From: Rhabdornis inornatus
Lineage: Eukaryota; Chordata; Aves; Passeriformes; Rhabdornithidae
Assembly: GCA_013397075.1 (NCBI GenBank)
Contig: VWZS01000166.1
Span: forward strand, 248,001 to 312,000
DNA: 64,000 nucleotides
Direction of reading: 5' to 3'
In this document: positions 42,265 to 55,775 of the stretch, piece by piece
How the letters are laid out: each line of letters opens with the position of its first letter
How positions within the stretch are numbered: the stretch's first letter is position 1
Translations under genes and position numbers: made by a program
The notes under the pieces: generated by a model
The model's input: only the letters and a program-made list of their open reading frames with translations
Databases searched by the model: none
Told to the model about the DNA's origin: nothing

Positions 42265-45200
42265 ACCAAGATGGGCTGCTTTTTCAAGTGATCGCACTTT
42301 CTGTTATTGCACCCACAACTAAGTCATCAGATCATCAGCTTTTTAATTTATTTTTAAACTTTTATCTTTTCTGGAATTTATGATGAATAATGGCAAACAA
42401 ATCGTCCTCACTATCAATCTCCTTGTCTCTTTGGCAACATATACATATTCCAGGACATGCTCTCTAAGTAGAAATGCTTGTTTATTTTTGTAAATGTCAC
42501 TTGATCAGCTTTTCAGACAAAAACCCAAGCTGATCTGTCATTTGCGAATTGCAAGGTATTGAACTATATACAGGACCTAATTTGCAGAACCAAACCCCTC
42601 TACTAAGCAGCCAGCTGGGCCCAGGGATGCCAGTACCCTTCTATAAACTGGGCTTGATTAGCCCCACAGGTCAGTCTGAGATATCGTTTAACCAGTTGCT
42701 GCTTGAACTCCTTAATTCCCAAATCAGTTTGGCACCTTTAGGAAAGGCACACCAGTCAGTCAGAGCTGAGAAATAGGCAGGCATGCTGGGAATTCACATA
42801 GATAGCATATATTTCTCCAAGTAGATATATGGAGACATCTGTTATTGAAGTAAATAAAAGCATCACAAAACCATGTCAGTAATGCTATATAATAATATCA
42901 ACAATAGTATCAACAATTAATTTGAGTCTTTTGTTGTAATAAATCCTGTCTTAAAGCTATGTAGGTTCTTTAATGTGACCCCTTATGGTGTTAACTGGCA
43001 GCTGCCAAGGTATAAGTGGTTTATTCAGTTCAAATTTGATTTTGAAATCAAATTTGATTTTGAAATCAATTTTCACTGGTCAGAAATATTCTCATGAAGA
43101 GAAAACACCTGAATTTGATAAGCCTATCCAATAGGAATTTTGTAAGTAACAGCCTTTTCTTCTGGTTGTGCCGTGCTTTCTGGGAAGAACATAATCTGCT
43201 ATGCAAGTTTGTGCCTCTCAGAAGAAATTTATAATTAATATGTTGCTTAATGACACATTTCCCTTGAACATAGCATGCCATGCTGCCCAAACATCCTCTT
43301 ACACTCCAGTGCCCTGCTGAAAGACCAGTGGCTTTTGTCAAACAGAGAGAGTAAAGATTCTTCCAACAAATATTTCATCCAGCATCCACCCCTACAGCAG
43401 GTCAGTAAAGCCGTCACTCCATCCCAAATCTCATATTGTGTTTATATGTGAATTGGTAGTGTACGGTCTACTGCCACTGTCCAAAAAGTGTGTCTGCTCA
43501 GGAGCTATACCTTTAAATTATATGAATTCTGAAAATTGCTTTAAACTGCAGACAGCCCACTTGGGCTGCCAAGGGATTGGTAAATAATACACATGACCTG
43601 CTGTTGCTATGCAAATTATGTGTCCTGGCATAAAGATCATTTTCCTGAGAAGAAATGTTTACTGAGTTTGGGGTGGCAACCCTTTCAAAGACAAGAGAAT
43701 CCAAATGAATTGAGAAATGAGTGAAACCTCCTTGTTGGAACCTGAGCACTTTTTGTTTTGTTTATAAAATAATCATGTTTCAATTTTCTCACCTCTCCTG
43801 TGCTTTGTTCTGTTGTAATTAAAAGGCTATTGGAAAAGCTTCATAAAGTTTTTTTTCCTGGTAAATTATTTATAGCTTTTAGATTATATGAAGCTATCTG
43901 CAAATTAAGCTGAGCTTAGTTGCCATTTTTGTGTCACATACAGACACACAAGCTGTCCAAAAGAAAAGAGGGAGAACAAACACAAAGATTAAAAAATCCA
44001 AGTAAAATAAAAATTTCATGTTAAAAAGGCAGTAATTATTTTTTTAAATTATGGGCATTTGAAAAAAGATGTCAATGACCTCAAATAAATTGCAAAGCAA
44101 ATAAGTGTAAACTGTTCCATTTGAGTCAAAATACTCTGGGGAGGGAGATAGGTAGAAGTACCAGGAAGGAAAAGCATTCCCATTTTCAGCTGACCAGAAG
44201 TTGTGACTTTCAAACTGTAATTTAATTTACTAAATAAAGGGTAGTGTTTCAACAATTCCAAGATGAAAAATACTAGAAATACTACTAGAAAGAAAAGGCT
44301 GGATGGTATTAATCTGCTGTCTTGGAGGTGATATTTAAGATGCAAACCTGGAATAAAACATGCTGTGGTATTGTGGACGCATAAACAGACGGCCCATTGA
44401 AACATGAGGTTTAGAAAGCACAAATTGAGCTATGATTTGTTTGGGGCTTGGTTTAGTACTCTTGGAATGGGGTTAAATCACCCTTAATTTTGTTTTACAT
44501 GTTCACAGGACGGAACAAAGTGAATTTCAGCTGCTGTTGTGATATACACACAAGGATGTAGCTAAGTCTGTTTCAGGGTCTCTGTTCTGTTTTTATAGCT
44601 CTTTAAAATGGACCACATTATGTTGCTGGGACTTCATTCTTCATGTATGGTTGGTTTAATTGGCTTAAAGTCAAAAGGCAATTCCATGCTCACCTCTGCA
44701 GCAGTGCAGAATAGCCAAAGTACTTCTGGGATTTCAATATATGTTCTTAAGGCATTTAAGTGCTTCAGCTTTCTCATTTTTACATCAGAAGTAGGGGGAA
44801 ACAAGATTGTACATCAGCCAGAAATGGTAGTTTTCTTATATTTCTCAGTTCATTGAAATAAATATGCAATAAAAAATCCATCACAATCAGCACTTTCCAT
44901 TTTTGTTTCCAAGCTAAGGGACTAGCTAAAATGCAAACATACTTTTGCTTATTCCATAAATTGAAATAATGGACTTGGTATAATTTTACTTGTCAATAGT
45001 GTAATAGACAGCAAAAGTGTTTACTGTATTTTATTACCCTAAAGCTGTTGTCACTACTTTTCAAATCACATACAAATCTAACCAACCCTTGTCACAGTCT
45101 GCAAAGGGCTTATTTTCTTCTGTTAGATTCTAAGCTTTCCTGTAGTATTGTGAAACCAGTTTAACATCTGACCTTTTAGCCAGCAGACTGGAGAGCTGCC

Positions 45201-48200
45201 TTGCTGAGTTTGTGGAGAGGGCTTGATTGCTCTGCTGGGTAGAGCAATATTTTGGATATGCAGATGTTACCAACTGAAGTGTATTATCCATCTTGAGCAC
45301 CACTTGAATTTATGCTGAAGCTTTCAAGTTCTATTCTTTGAATAGGTCCCACAGTAATTGAATTCTCATATTGTGCACAAAAAGAAGTCATACCTTATGT
45401 GCAGAGCTGAGAACTCCAGTGATTTTTAAGAACTGGCATGAGAAGGCTTTCAGATAAAAGGATATCCAACACCTGCAGCAATATTCTAGCTCCAGGTTCT
45501 GCTAGTTTAATACAGAAATTGATTTCTATTACTGACCTAGGAATGACAGGAAGGATGACAATGTGCTGAGCATTGTTATTGCACCTCCTGGAGATTTGCT
45601 GAAATTTTCAGTCCTTCATTTCTCTTACCTGCCAGAACTGTCTTCCAGGGCTCAGCTCTTTTTGTGGGCTTAGTTGAGTTCCTGTGAGCATGCTGCTAAA
45701 TGAAAGGAGGCTCTCAAAGGGAAGATGTAGGACCAAAGAGTCAGACAAGGTTACTTAGTATGAGAACAAAGTAAAGAAATATTTCTTCAGATGTTAGTTC
45801 AGACCATAACCAAGAAAGACCTTCAACCTTAAAGTACTGAGCCTGGAGATTCCAGTGGACTTTCCCCATACATTTAGCAATCACTTCTGTAGGGAAGGCA
45901 GGAATACTCAATTTGCTATGAATCCACTGGGGGGAAATTGCCACTGTGTCCTGGCAAAACACAGACAATGATTGATTTTTCCCACAATAGGAAAGTGAGG
46001 CGTCAGGGGCAAATGGAGACTGAAGAATATGAGTTTACAAAAGTTGAGGTGAAATAACAAACACTCTTTTGAAGCTATCAAGGTCTTTGCAGAATAGTAA
46101 CAATAACAACTGAGTTCTGGCTATCAGCTTAAAGTTAACAGTGACTTGAACTGTGGTCTTGCTTTGTTGAATCCCATTCAGCTGAGGAGGACTGGTGGAA
46201 GAATTTTGGTATTTCTGTTTTAGTTGAACAGCCGTGGGAGTTTTCTGTCTCCTTTCACAGTGCAAGTAATTGGCTCAAATGCTGCTGCCAGTGAAGCAGC
46301 TGCTGTTGACTTAATGGGAATCTATACTGAGCTCACAAGAGCACACAGGTCAAGGTTAAGCAGTCACCATTACGGCAGAACTGGGGACTGATTAAAAATA
46401 TTGAGAAGGTGGAAAGGAAAAAACCACTTACTTGACCATGAACCCCAATTTCTATGGACTATGTTTAATAGAAAAACCTAAATAAAATCCTTGATTGTCT
46501 TGCTGTCATATGCAGAGAGCCACAACTCCATGTGAAAGGTAGGTAAGGCCTGGAGTTGCTTGGGTCTTGTGTCTATGTCTGACAAAAAGGGGTTTTACAC
46601 AATGAATATAAAGTACTTGAAGAGGTGGTCTAGATTATTTGATTCTAATAATGGTTAAAAAGTTCTTCAGTAATAAACCACTTCTCTGTCTAAGACATTG
46701 AAAAGGATGGGGTCCATCCTGAGTACTTATAGGAAGTAATGAAATCTTCTCTATAACTAATTGCAATGTTTTCAAAAGGGCATCATTTTCAAATTGCTAT
46801 TGATGCTCAGTTACCATCCCCTGCATGTGTCCTTCCATCCGTAGTTAGAAGACAATTTTATTCCCATGCATTTCTGGTACCGAGCTTTCAATCTTCATTG
46901 GGGTTTTTTACTTTAAGAAATATTACTCAAGAAGTTTTGCAGTCATGCAGAATTTACCCTACAAAAGCAATCCTGTCATCAGGGACCACTCCTACCTCCT
47001 AAGGTCTGACTGGCAGAAACATGTTTTCTGATTGAGTTCTGCCAATGGTATTTGTGTATGACAAATAGGACCTCAAAAGAGAAGAGTTTCAGGCAAGACA
47101 GTGTGATAAATTCTTCTGCAGAAACATAAATGATTTATTATATTAGTATGAATTATTAATAATATTTCATCAGATGGACTTGAAAAGCTTCACCACATTA
47201 TTGTAAACACTGCACCATTTTGAGTGACTCCAGGTAGGATTAAAGGAAAAAGCAAGATAGGAAGCAGAGCTGAGTGTAGGAACTCAAAGTCTCTGAGGGT
47301 CACAGAGAGAAAGAGTTTTCATCGCTGTTACAAGATGAGCAAAAAACCCATCAGAAATTTTTTTGCAAGTATAAAGTGTTGTAAAAGTACAAATGCTAGA
47401 AAAGAAATGTTTTCATCAGAAGAAAAGTTACCAGTTACAGTGGTGACAGTTACAATATTTCCTATATAGAGGAAATATTTCACAGTAAACTTGGTAGTGG
47501 TAAACTAAGGACAGGCTGGCAACCCGTTCCTCGAGATGTCTGAAGCACTGCAGTGACTGGAATTCAGGAAGTTCTCCCTTCTCCTGTTCAAAATCTCAAT
47601 GCGGATCTCCTACTTTGAAACCATGGTAGTTTGCATCACACACTGCATAAAACTCCGGCTGTTGCTTAAAGTGTCTACCTCTGCTTTGAGGCAAAGGCCA
47701 AAACTCCCTGAAAGGGAAAGCAGAGCTTTTGCTCTGCCCAAAGTTTGCAACGAGCTTCACTTCACTGCTCTTCACTAGACTGTCTTCAGTGTACATCTTT
47801 GTCTAAAATGTAGTAAAAATTTAGTAATTTTTACTATAAGGGTTGGTCATTAGAGAGACCAACCTTTGGGGAGAACCTTCACCAAGGACTTGCATTTTCT
47901 TCAGTGTCCTTGGCATCATCAGGCAACACACAGCATCTTCCTCATGCATGTTGGAGTACACAACATAGCTAATGTTTTCCAAATTTCTTAACTGAAAAGA
48001 GTTGTTTATTTTGTGAGCTCTTTTCCAATCTTGCTTCATGTTGATAACATCTTCTCCCCTGACTTGACTAGCCTTCTGTGTCGTTTTCCTCTAGCTTTTT
48101 TCAAGCCTAAAGCTTTGATATAATGCATCTTTTTCTTTACTTCATGCCTTGAATAAACAGTTAATGCCTTCAAAGATGCATGGGGCAGCCTATTGTGAAG

Positions 48201-51200
48201 ATAAATATTTCAAGGTCTCTGGGGACCTGAAAGCATCACAGATAACAGTTTGGTTTTCTCAGGGGAGGTTTCCCCAAGTCTAAACTAGTTTTTCTTCGCC
48301 AAAAGCTGAGACTTTTGAGGACAGATTAAAAGTTTTCTCCTTCCCTCTCAAGCTATTTCTTTTTTATATTTTTATTACAGCAAAAGCCAATTGCTTTTTA
48401 AAAGGGTTGGAATAATTAGAGGTGTATCTTGGCTGGAGCTGCTTGGTTCTTTAATGAATTCCTGATGGTCAGGTGTAGCATAAAATGATGGTTTTTCAAT
48501 TAAAACTTACATTGTTATTTTCTCTTTCTATGTCCTTATTGTCAGGTGAGGTGCTAAACTGCTTCCCAGTGGTAGAAGAATAATTTGGTGCATCAAAACT
48601 CTCATGGAGTTTTCGGTTGTGAACTTCAAAATATATTTTTTTGCTTTGAAATATTTTTTTCCTATACTTTTTAGGTTTTGGAGTAGGGCACAACTCTGCT
48701 CCTTTTAAAATTTCCAGAATTGGGAAAGGCACTACAGGAAGTGGTATTTGTCAAGGAAGCCTGACATGTGAGTCACTGCCTCATGTACCCTGGGGAATAT
48801 TTGTTTGCTGACAAAGATGCATTGACTCAGAGGCTTTGTGTGTAAAAGCTTTAAAGCCTTGGGTGAAATGGGTGTTTTTCTTATGTAGATTCTAAAAAAA
48901 AAATTTAAAAAGTACAAGAAGTCATAGATATTTACAAACAAAGAGCATGTAGTTGTACAAGTCAACTGGCAGAAAATTTGGAAGAAAGGAACTTATGTCC
49001 TTGTTAAATTATTTGCTTTTGGGCAAGTGGGTGTGTATCAAACTTTGTGTTTTGACCTCTTAAGGAGCAAAAGCTAAGACCTAAAAAATCAGCTATGCCT
49101 CTCTGAGTGGATATGTGCTATGCTGTTAACTGATCAAGATCAAAATAAAAGCAATCATTCTGTCTGAAATACTAAACCTTCAAAGAGGTAATTTGACATT
49201 TATATTGATTATCAATTTTTCTGGTTTTAACGTTCAGGTACTATTCATCAGTGATACCTATTTTCAATGTTATTTTGTGCATTCCATGGCATTTATATAA
49301 TGCATAATACCACAGGAAAGAAATCTGTTCCATCATTTTGTATTTAAGAATACAAAAAGTATTCTTAAAAATGTCCCCCCAAAATATCTGACAGCACAAA
49401 GAACATGGACATTGTGGCTCAGCTGTAAACTAAAATAATTTAAAATAATTTGAGTAGACCTGAAAATAATAATTTTGTTTTAAACTGATATTTGCATATA
49501 TTCAAGCAAAATAAATATTTTTTCCCTCTTCAAGTCCAGTTTTATATATTTTAAAACTGTAGATAGTCCCACAACTGAGACTGCTTTAAAATAATATGTT
49601 GAAATATTCCTTTTACACACAACCATGAAACATTGTGTCTTCTTAAAGATGAAAGCCCATTTAAGCTATTCTAAAATCCCTTTCTCTTTTTTTCTAAACC
49701 ATTTCATGAATTCCAAGCAAATACATGACCAGTTCAATATCTCCCAAGTCATACTTTCATTTTCTTCAAACCTGTGGTTTTTGATGAACTTTCTTTCTAT
49801 GAAATAGTTTTGATCAGCTCTACTTCCTATCCAAGATGGTGATGATTTTATCATGGATCAAAATGAGACTTCAGTCAGGTTCCAGTGCTGTAACCACTGA
49901 AAGTCAGTTTTCTAAATTGTCTAGTAAGTTTCTTTCCCACTGAACTAATTTATTTTATATGTACCAGACAAAAGAAATAAGAGAGTTTTCAAACATCAAA
50001 TCTGAATTGCTTCCTTAGGTATTCAGTGATTTTTTTATGTATTTTAAGTAACCACCTTAGAAAAAGGGAACAGAATAATACATATTACTCTCTTCATTTT
50101 CTGCAGTGTTAAGCTTTTTGTTGATGCATCACACCAATGTATTTCAATGCCAAACCAGAGCTCAGCTATTAAAAATGCTTTTAGTTTTTATTTTTGAATA
50201 GTATTATTAGCCTGCTTTACTACCCTTTATGGCTATAATGGCTTCTGAGGCGAATTTTAGTGCAAATTAAAATCAAGATGAAATCTACCAATATTTTTTC
50301 AGTGCTCCTATAAATGCACTTGTGAGCTGTACTGTGTTGATTTTTCAACACACCCCAGTTTTTCCATGGGCAGTTTCTTCTTCTGGGTTTGATGATCATA
50401 ATGATTATAAATGTAATATGCTATTAATATAAGTTTATACAATGGGCCTGATTCTACAGTCCAAGAATTTTATACTTTTATAAAACTAAGGTTTTTTTAT
50501 TATTATTTTGCAATTTCATGAATTATTTAACTGTAGCTTAAATTTTCTGCTTGTTTAGGGGAACACAAAAAATACATAAAAATAGAGATAGCTAAAATAG
50601 TAAATATATTTGCACATCTTTGAATATTGCTGTTTCTGAAAATCTTTTCTTCTTTTAGACATTCTGAGACATTACACCCCCTGGGGACAGAGGTTACAAG
50701 AAAGCTGTTGTTGTGCATGAGGAGTATTACAAATTTTAATGTAGAACCATTTGAGCTGGTACATGTTTATGGACAAATTAGCCCATTTTCTCTTTTGGGA
50801 TGTGTTGAGTAAAGAGCTTGGGCTGGACTCAGATCCTGAACAGAAATGAGATCTTGAAATTGGGTAAATATATTTCAGGTGGCAATTTCTACTACTGACC
50901 CCACGGAAAATATCTTTAATAAAAATTGCTTAAAAGCTGGGATTCTAATCTGTGTGGGTGTTCTTAGAATAATTTCTTGGTAAGTATTAATAATATCCTA
51001 AAAGTAGAAAGCTCCCATCTTTCATACCAGAGGGACTTGATGATGCCAATGAAGTTGCCTGTTCAGCAATTTAGCGGGCATCCACCAGTATTTTCTGTAG
51101 GCCCTTTTCTGCCCTTTTCATAAGTCGTTTCTTGTGATCTTCCTTTCCTATTCCTTTGGAAACCCTATAGGTTTCCAGTAGAGTATTTTTATGAGGCGAA

Positions 51201-54200
51201 GGAATTCCAGTGTGGAGCCTTCCTCTTAATTGCACCTTCCTGCCAGAAGCAGTGAGAGCTTGGTCTGACTCTTCGAAGTGTAAGACATAAGAAAATGTTT
51301 ACTGAAATCCACAGAATTTCTCCATATAGCTTAAATTGATAGTAAACATACTCTGTGTGTAGGCTCATTGTGCCCACAATTATCAGAGTAAAATGACCTG
51401 GGCTACTCTAGGATTCCTGTGACCCATGGATGTTAGAGGGTGAAGCTGCATTTGCAAGATTGGAAGTTATATCTTATTGTTATAAAACTGCTTCATGGTT
51501 TGATGGCATTTTTAATAACAGTAGCTGTGTTAGCTGAGATTGCCTATATACCAATACTATTGAAATAGCACTGCAGATAGGGCAAAGAAAGGAAGTGCTA
51601 CTTCTAGGAACATGGTAACATATAAGTTATTAAAATATCCTGGTGAATAGTAGAAGTGGATGAACTGAGTCATAAATTTGTTGAAGATCTGTGCTCTTTC
51701 CTCAACAATATTCATCTCCTGGGAGGCATCAGCAGGCGCCAGGCTGGCCTGTGACCGTCTATTTCCTCCAGAGGCAATAGACCAAGCGGACAAGAGAAGC
51801 CTCAGTCTGTTCCAGACTGTATTCATCTGCTGTGTCAGAGCTCGCTGCTTCCCTATCCATTCTTCCAAAGAAGTGGAGATACAGGAAACATCAAGCAGCA
51901 CGGAGCAGGCTGCAAATCTTCCCATGCTTTTTATATGCCATGTGCTGGAAAGGTAAAGATTTCTTGCTGCCTTTCCCCCAAAAGTAACCAGAGAAGACCA
52001 ACTTCTGCTTCATCCTTACAGGGACATAAAACATTTCAGAAGCTCACACTGCACAAAAGGATAAAAAGCAAATTCATCAATGTACATCAAGAAGAAGTGA
52101 AGCAGAAAGGTTGTGTTTGAGCAAAGGTGTGGAAGTTTCCAGGCAAAGCCTGACAGTGGACTACTGGGGGTCTCCATACCCAAGAGAAGACATTTTAATT
52201 TTTAATTATTTTTTGCAAATGGAAATGAGAAGGTGCTGAAAGTGGGTAGATGCATAATTAAAAGATAACATCATTCATAATGGAAGAATAAAATTAAACA
52301 GTAGATTTTAAAATTACTTTAGGATCAAAGTATTACTTGATACCCCACAGAGATGCATCTAAAATATTGATAACTGAGCTTGCTATGCAGAAGAGTTGCA
52401 ATCTACATCTTTGATAAGTGGACCCAAAACAAGCTCAGAAGTAGTTATTTTCTACTAAGAGGGAAAACATCACTCAAATATCTATTTTAACCTGGTGACC
52501 AGGTTCCTGCACTGCTAGCTCCTCAGACTATCAGAAGCAATTCAAAGGAATTGAAGAAAAAATGAAAAATTTCATCGGTTGGTGTTCCTGCTCTGAAAAT
52601 AGGATTAAGTGTTGCTCAGTACCTGGGCTTAGTCACTCCTGTCTCTGAGTGCTGTCCCTCTGTCTGGTGGTGGCAGTGACAGAAGGATGTGGGGTCTCAG
52701 AAGAGAGTGCTGGGCTTGGTCTGTGTTAGCATCCCCTTCCTGTAGAGCTCCATGCCCACTCCACAGGCAAACCTGCTCATGGTGTATGCCTCCCTCTGCA
52801 GCAATTTTTGTTTCTAGACATCCAGGTCCTGGCTTTAGCTGACATTTTGTCTTGGACTTACTGTGTTGTCCCTGTACATCACACACCAACACACAGCTGT
52901 GGAGCCGCAAGCCTTCCTTGGAGCAGAGGAAAATTAATGGGAGTTTGCTTCAGAGGTTTCTTGCTGCTGTGTCCATGCACTTGGCAGACCAAAGGCCATT
53001 TTCTCTAGCTTCATTAGATGCACATCTTGCTTTCAGATGCTGGTAGGGAGTCTGTGGCTTGCCTGCTCTATTTCCCCATTTTTTACTTTCCCTGGTGCAA
53101 ATCCCTCAGTTTCCAAGTCTAATTGGATCTTGTTATGGCCGCTGACTGACACCTGTTCCAGTCCTTTCACAAACCAGGAGATTTTCTTGTCCTCCATATT
53201 GCAAACTTTCTGAGACCAGTCCTATTTTTTTTTCTTAATTTGTTTTCCTTTTACATCTGTGGGAATGGCATAATTCCTTCCCTGATTCTGTCTTAGAAAA
53301 TGATATAATCTGGGCATGGTACCACGATGTCTCAACAAATTGTTCCTGTTGTGCTTTCTAATCCGAACAGCATGTGCTATATATGTGAATGCAATTTAGG
53401 GTGTAATCCTGTCTGACTATAGTTCTGGTTGTAGCTGGTAACGATAACTTTTCAGAAAATCTCATTAGCTTGCTGTAGATAGGAGGCTTAATAGATCACA
53501 GATGACAAATATAATTTTAGAGTGTGCTGTGTGAAATCCCTAGCAGTGAATTCTGCGTGTGTGAAAGAGATATCCTTGTTACTGCGGTGCATAGTGCTGC
53601 TTTGCTTCAGTGTGTCTGGAACATTTTAGGACAGAAACATGTTTTAGCGGCTCTGTAGACCAACCTATTCAGAGAGTGTAAGAAATGAACCTTGAAAGTG
53701 CAAAGACTGGATCCAGCCTTTATTCTCACTTGCTTCAGTCCATCCCTGGAGGTAATCATTCCCAAATTGATGTGTTCATTTTGTTTCTCAAATCTTACTG
53801 ACTTTCCCACTCTCATAGTTGTTTTTCTCATGACAGCTTCTCCCAGCCAATAGCCACTTCCTTCCATCTCCATCTGAGAGGCTCCTTCCCTTGTGCTGGA
53901 ACTGTCTCCAGGCAGTTTCCCCATTTGCTTTTTCCTCCCTGTAAAGGTTTGCTGGAAGTAATGGAGGTACTGGAGGGCAGATGCAGTGTAGCCTTTCTTG
54001 TTCTATTCTCTCACAATTTGAAGCAGAAGACTTTGGGATTTCTATCTTGTGTTTAAAACAAACCCAAAAAACCAAACTAGGCTAGGACTCCTCAAAGGGA
54101 AAAAAATAGAATAGTGCCATGCTAAATCTGATTTTCTGTTAAGTAGGATATATCCAGGGTATATTGAATATTAATAATGTTTAACATTAAATCTTCATCT

Positions 54201-55377
54201 TTTCTGCATTTATGTAGTATGATAACATGTATTGTGTAACAGGCTTGTCAATAATTGTAGTAAATAAATTTTAAGTGGAAGACATATTTGCAGATTGAGT
54301 TAGTTTTTAGATTGTTTTCTTAAGCAGGTAAGGACTCTCCACATTTTCAGTCCAAGGAAGAATGATATATTGGAAGCTTTAAAGGCCTCATCAACTCAAG
54401 GTTAGGTAAGAGTCTGTTTATCATGTTTTATCAGGAACAGGGAGAGTATTCAGGGGATGGAGAAACAGAGCCTGTTACACGGTTTCAGTATAAAACATGA
54501 GGGAAGCACCAGTCAGTCATGATTTAGGAATAAATGAACAGGTATGGAATAAATTGTCCAGCTGGTGCAACTAGCAGAATTTCTAAATCCCTGATCAAGT
54601 ATATTTGACCTTGGTGATCCTGGCTAATAGCCAGCAATGAGCTGTTCTCAGTGTGTGAAGGTGGCTTTTGAAAGCACTGTGGCTTTCAAGAAAGGTCAGA
54701 TCCCAGCTTCTCTTCCTCCTCTGAAGAAATTCTCCTGCTCCAGAGCCCAGCTCTGAGCCCCTTCTCTCCAGCACATCAAGCCTGGCACTGGGCAGAATCA
54801 CAAGCTCTTCTCTTGTTGCAGGATGTAGTCCTGGTTGACATGAGGGCTTTAAAGTCCTCTTGTGTCCTCAAGAAAGGAAAAACGGTGGGGTACAGGTGGT
54901 GTTGTTTTATGAAGCCAGTGGATGCAAATGGAAGCAGGCTTTTTTGCATTATTAACCTGGAAAAATATTCCTTTTTCAGAGGGCAGAGAGTCTTTAGTGA
55001 ACAAGGAAGAATATTGCAATCAGGAAGAAATACAGGCTCTTCTTTCATCTTTATCCACCTTGGAAAGTGGAAAAGCTACTGAGGGGTTTTGCTGTTGGTC
55101 TGGATCCTCTCCGGATTTTTCAGAATGATTTGGAGCAAGAAAGTACAGGTTGAATGTAAATGTGCTGTGACTGTAATCATGAAACAGAACTTTCCCTGGA
55201 TGCCAGCAAGCTTTGTCTCCTCTTCCATCTGCTTCAAGACAGATGAAATAACCAAATGCTTTTAAAAACCTCTAATAAGGTCACAAACCTGCACTTAATG
55301 TGCAGGATCTGCTGGGCCACTGGAGAAGAAACAATCGATACACCCTGCCGTGCATCCCTCATAACAAGGTGGCTTCA
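42265..55377. other. Long anonymous stretch, no confirmed gene
   Basis: Thirteen kilobases, mostly AT-rich, without a recognisable transposon or exon. Local items are an 18-bp tandem duplication at 43032-43067 that is also near-palindromic (AAATTTGATTTTGAAATC), many short A/T runs, and a 122-codon minus-strand frame at 51557-51925 listed separately. A bird intron, desert or regulatory region would all look like this in a single sequence. Confidence 0.4.
51557..51925 (-). other. Unsupported 122-codon open frame with upstream TATAAAA
   Basis: The conceptual product starts MGRFAACSVLLDVSC and ends LPFFALSAVLFQ. It has a fairly natural amino-acid mix, an amphipathic middle (LEEWIGKQRALTQQMN) and a hydrophobic C-terminus. 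TATAAAA lies on the minus strand only about 10 bp before the ATG, too close for a normal promoter of this ORF. A 92-codon plus-strand frame (51678-51956) overlaps. I recognise no family. It may be chance, an old gene fragment, or an unrecognised exon. Confidence 0.15.
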
Positions 55378-55775
55378 GCAAGGCTTATAATGCATTCAGC
55401 TTTGGGCATGTGGATGTCTCACTGAGGTGTGCACCCTGTGTGTGCCTACCTGTACCAGCCAGGGACTCACTGCTTTGGGTCCTGACGGACTGAGGTGTTC
55501 ACCATAAAGGTTTTGAGAAGAATTACAGGATGAGCCATGCAGATAGCATGCCAGCTCTTCTGAAGCCTGAAATGTCTTTTCCCAGGAGGGGTAGGATCAT
55601 CTGGCATCCCCAGGCAGGAGCAAGCCTCCCCCTCTCCATGCACAGGGGAGAGGAATATAATCTGCAATGCTCCTATATGTGAGGAAGGAACTGCCAAGCA
55701 ACTCATGAACTCCAAAACTGGGCTGAATGCATTATAAGCCTTGCATTTAAGCATTATAAGCAAGGCTTATAATGC
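55378..55775. repeat. Nested perfect inverted repeats
   Basis: Three related arms occur. A 23-bp arm at 55378-55400 (GCAAGGCTTATAATGC followed by ATTCAGC) is the exact reverse complement of 55722-55744. The 16-bp 55729-55744 (GCATTATAAGCCTTGC) is in turn the exact reverse complement of 55760-55775, with a 15-nt loop that repeats GCATTATAAGC at 55751-55761. The inner pair could form a strong hairpin. No flanking target duplication was found, so a MITE is not shown. The 320 bp between the outer arms holds nothing recognised. Confidence 0.93.

Noticed and set aside
52629..52910. 93-codon minus-strand frame, a possible processed pseudogene
   Set aside because: I could not match it to any gene, and no poly(A) tail or target duplication was visible.
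55378..55775. A CRISPR-like array or classical MITE
   Set aside because: There is no regular spacer pattern, the genome is avian, and no target duplication flanks the arms.
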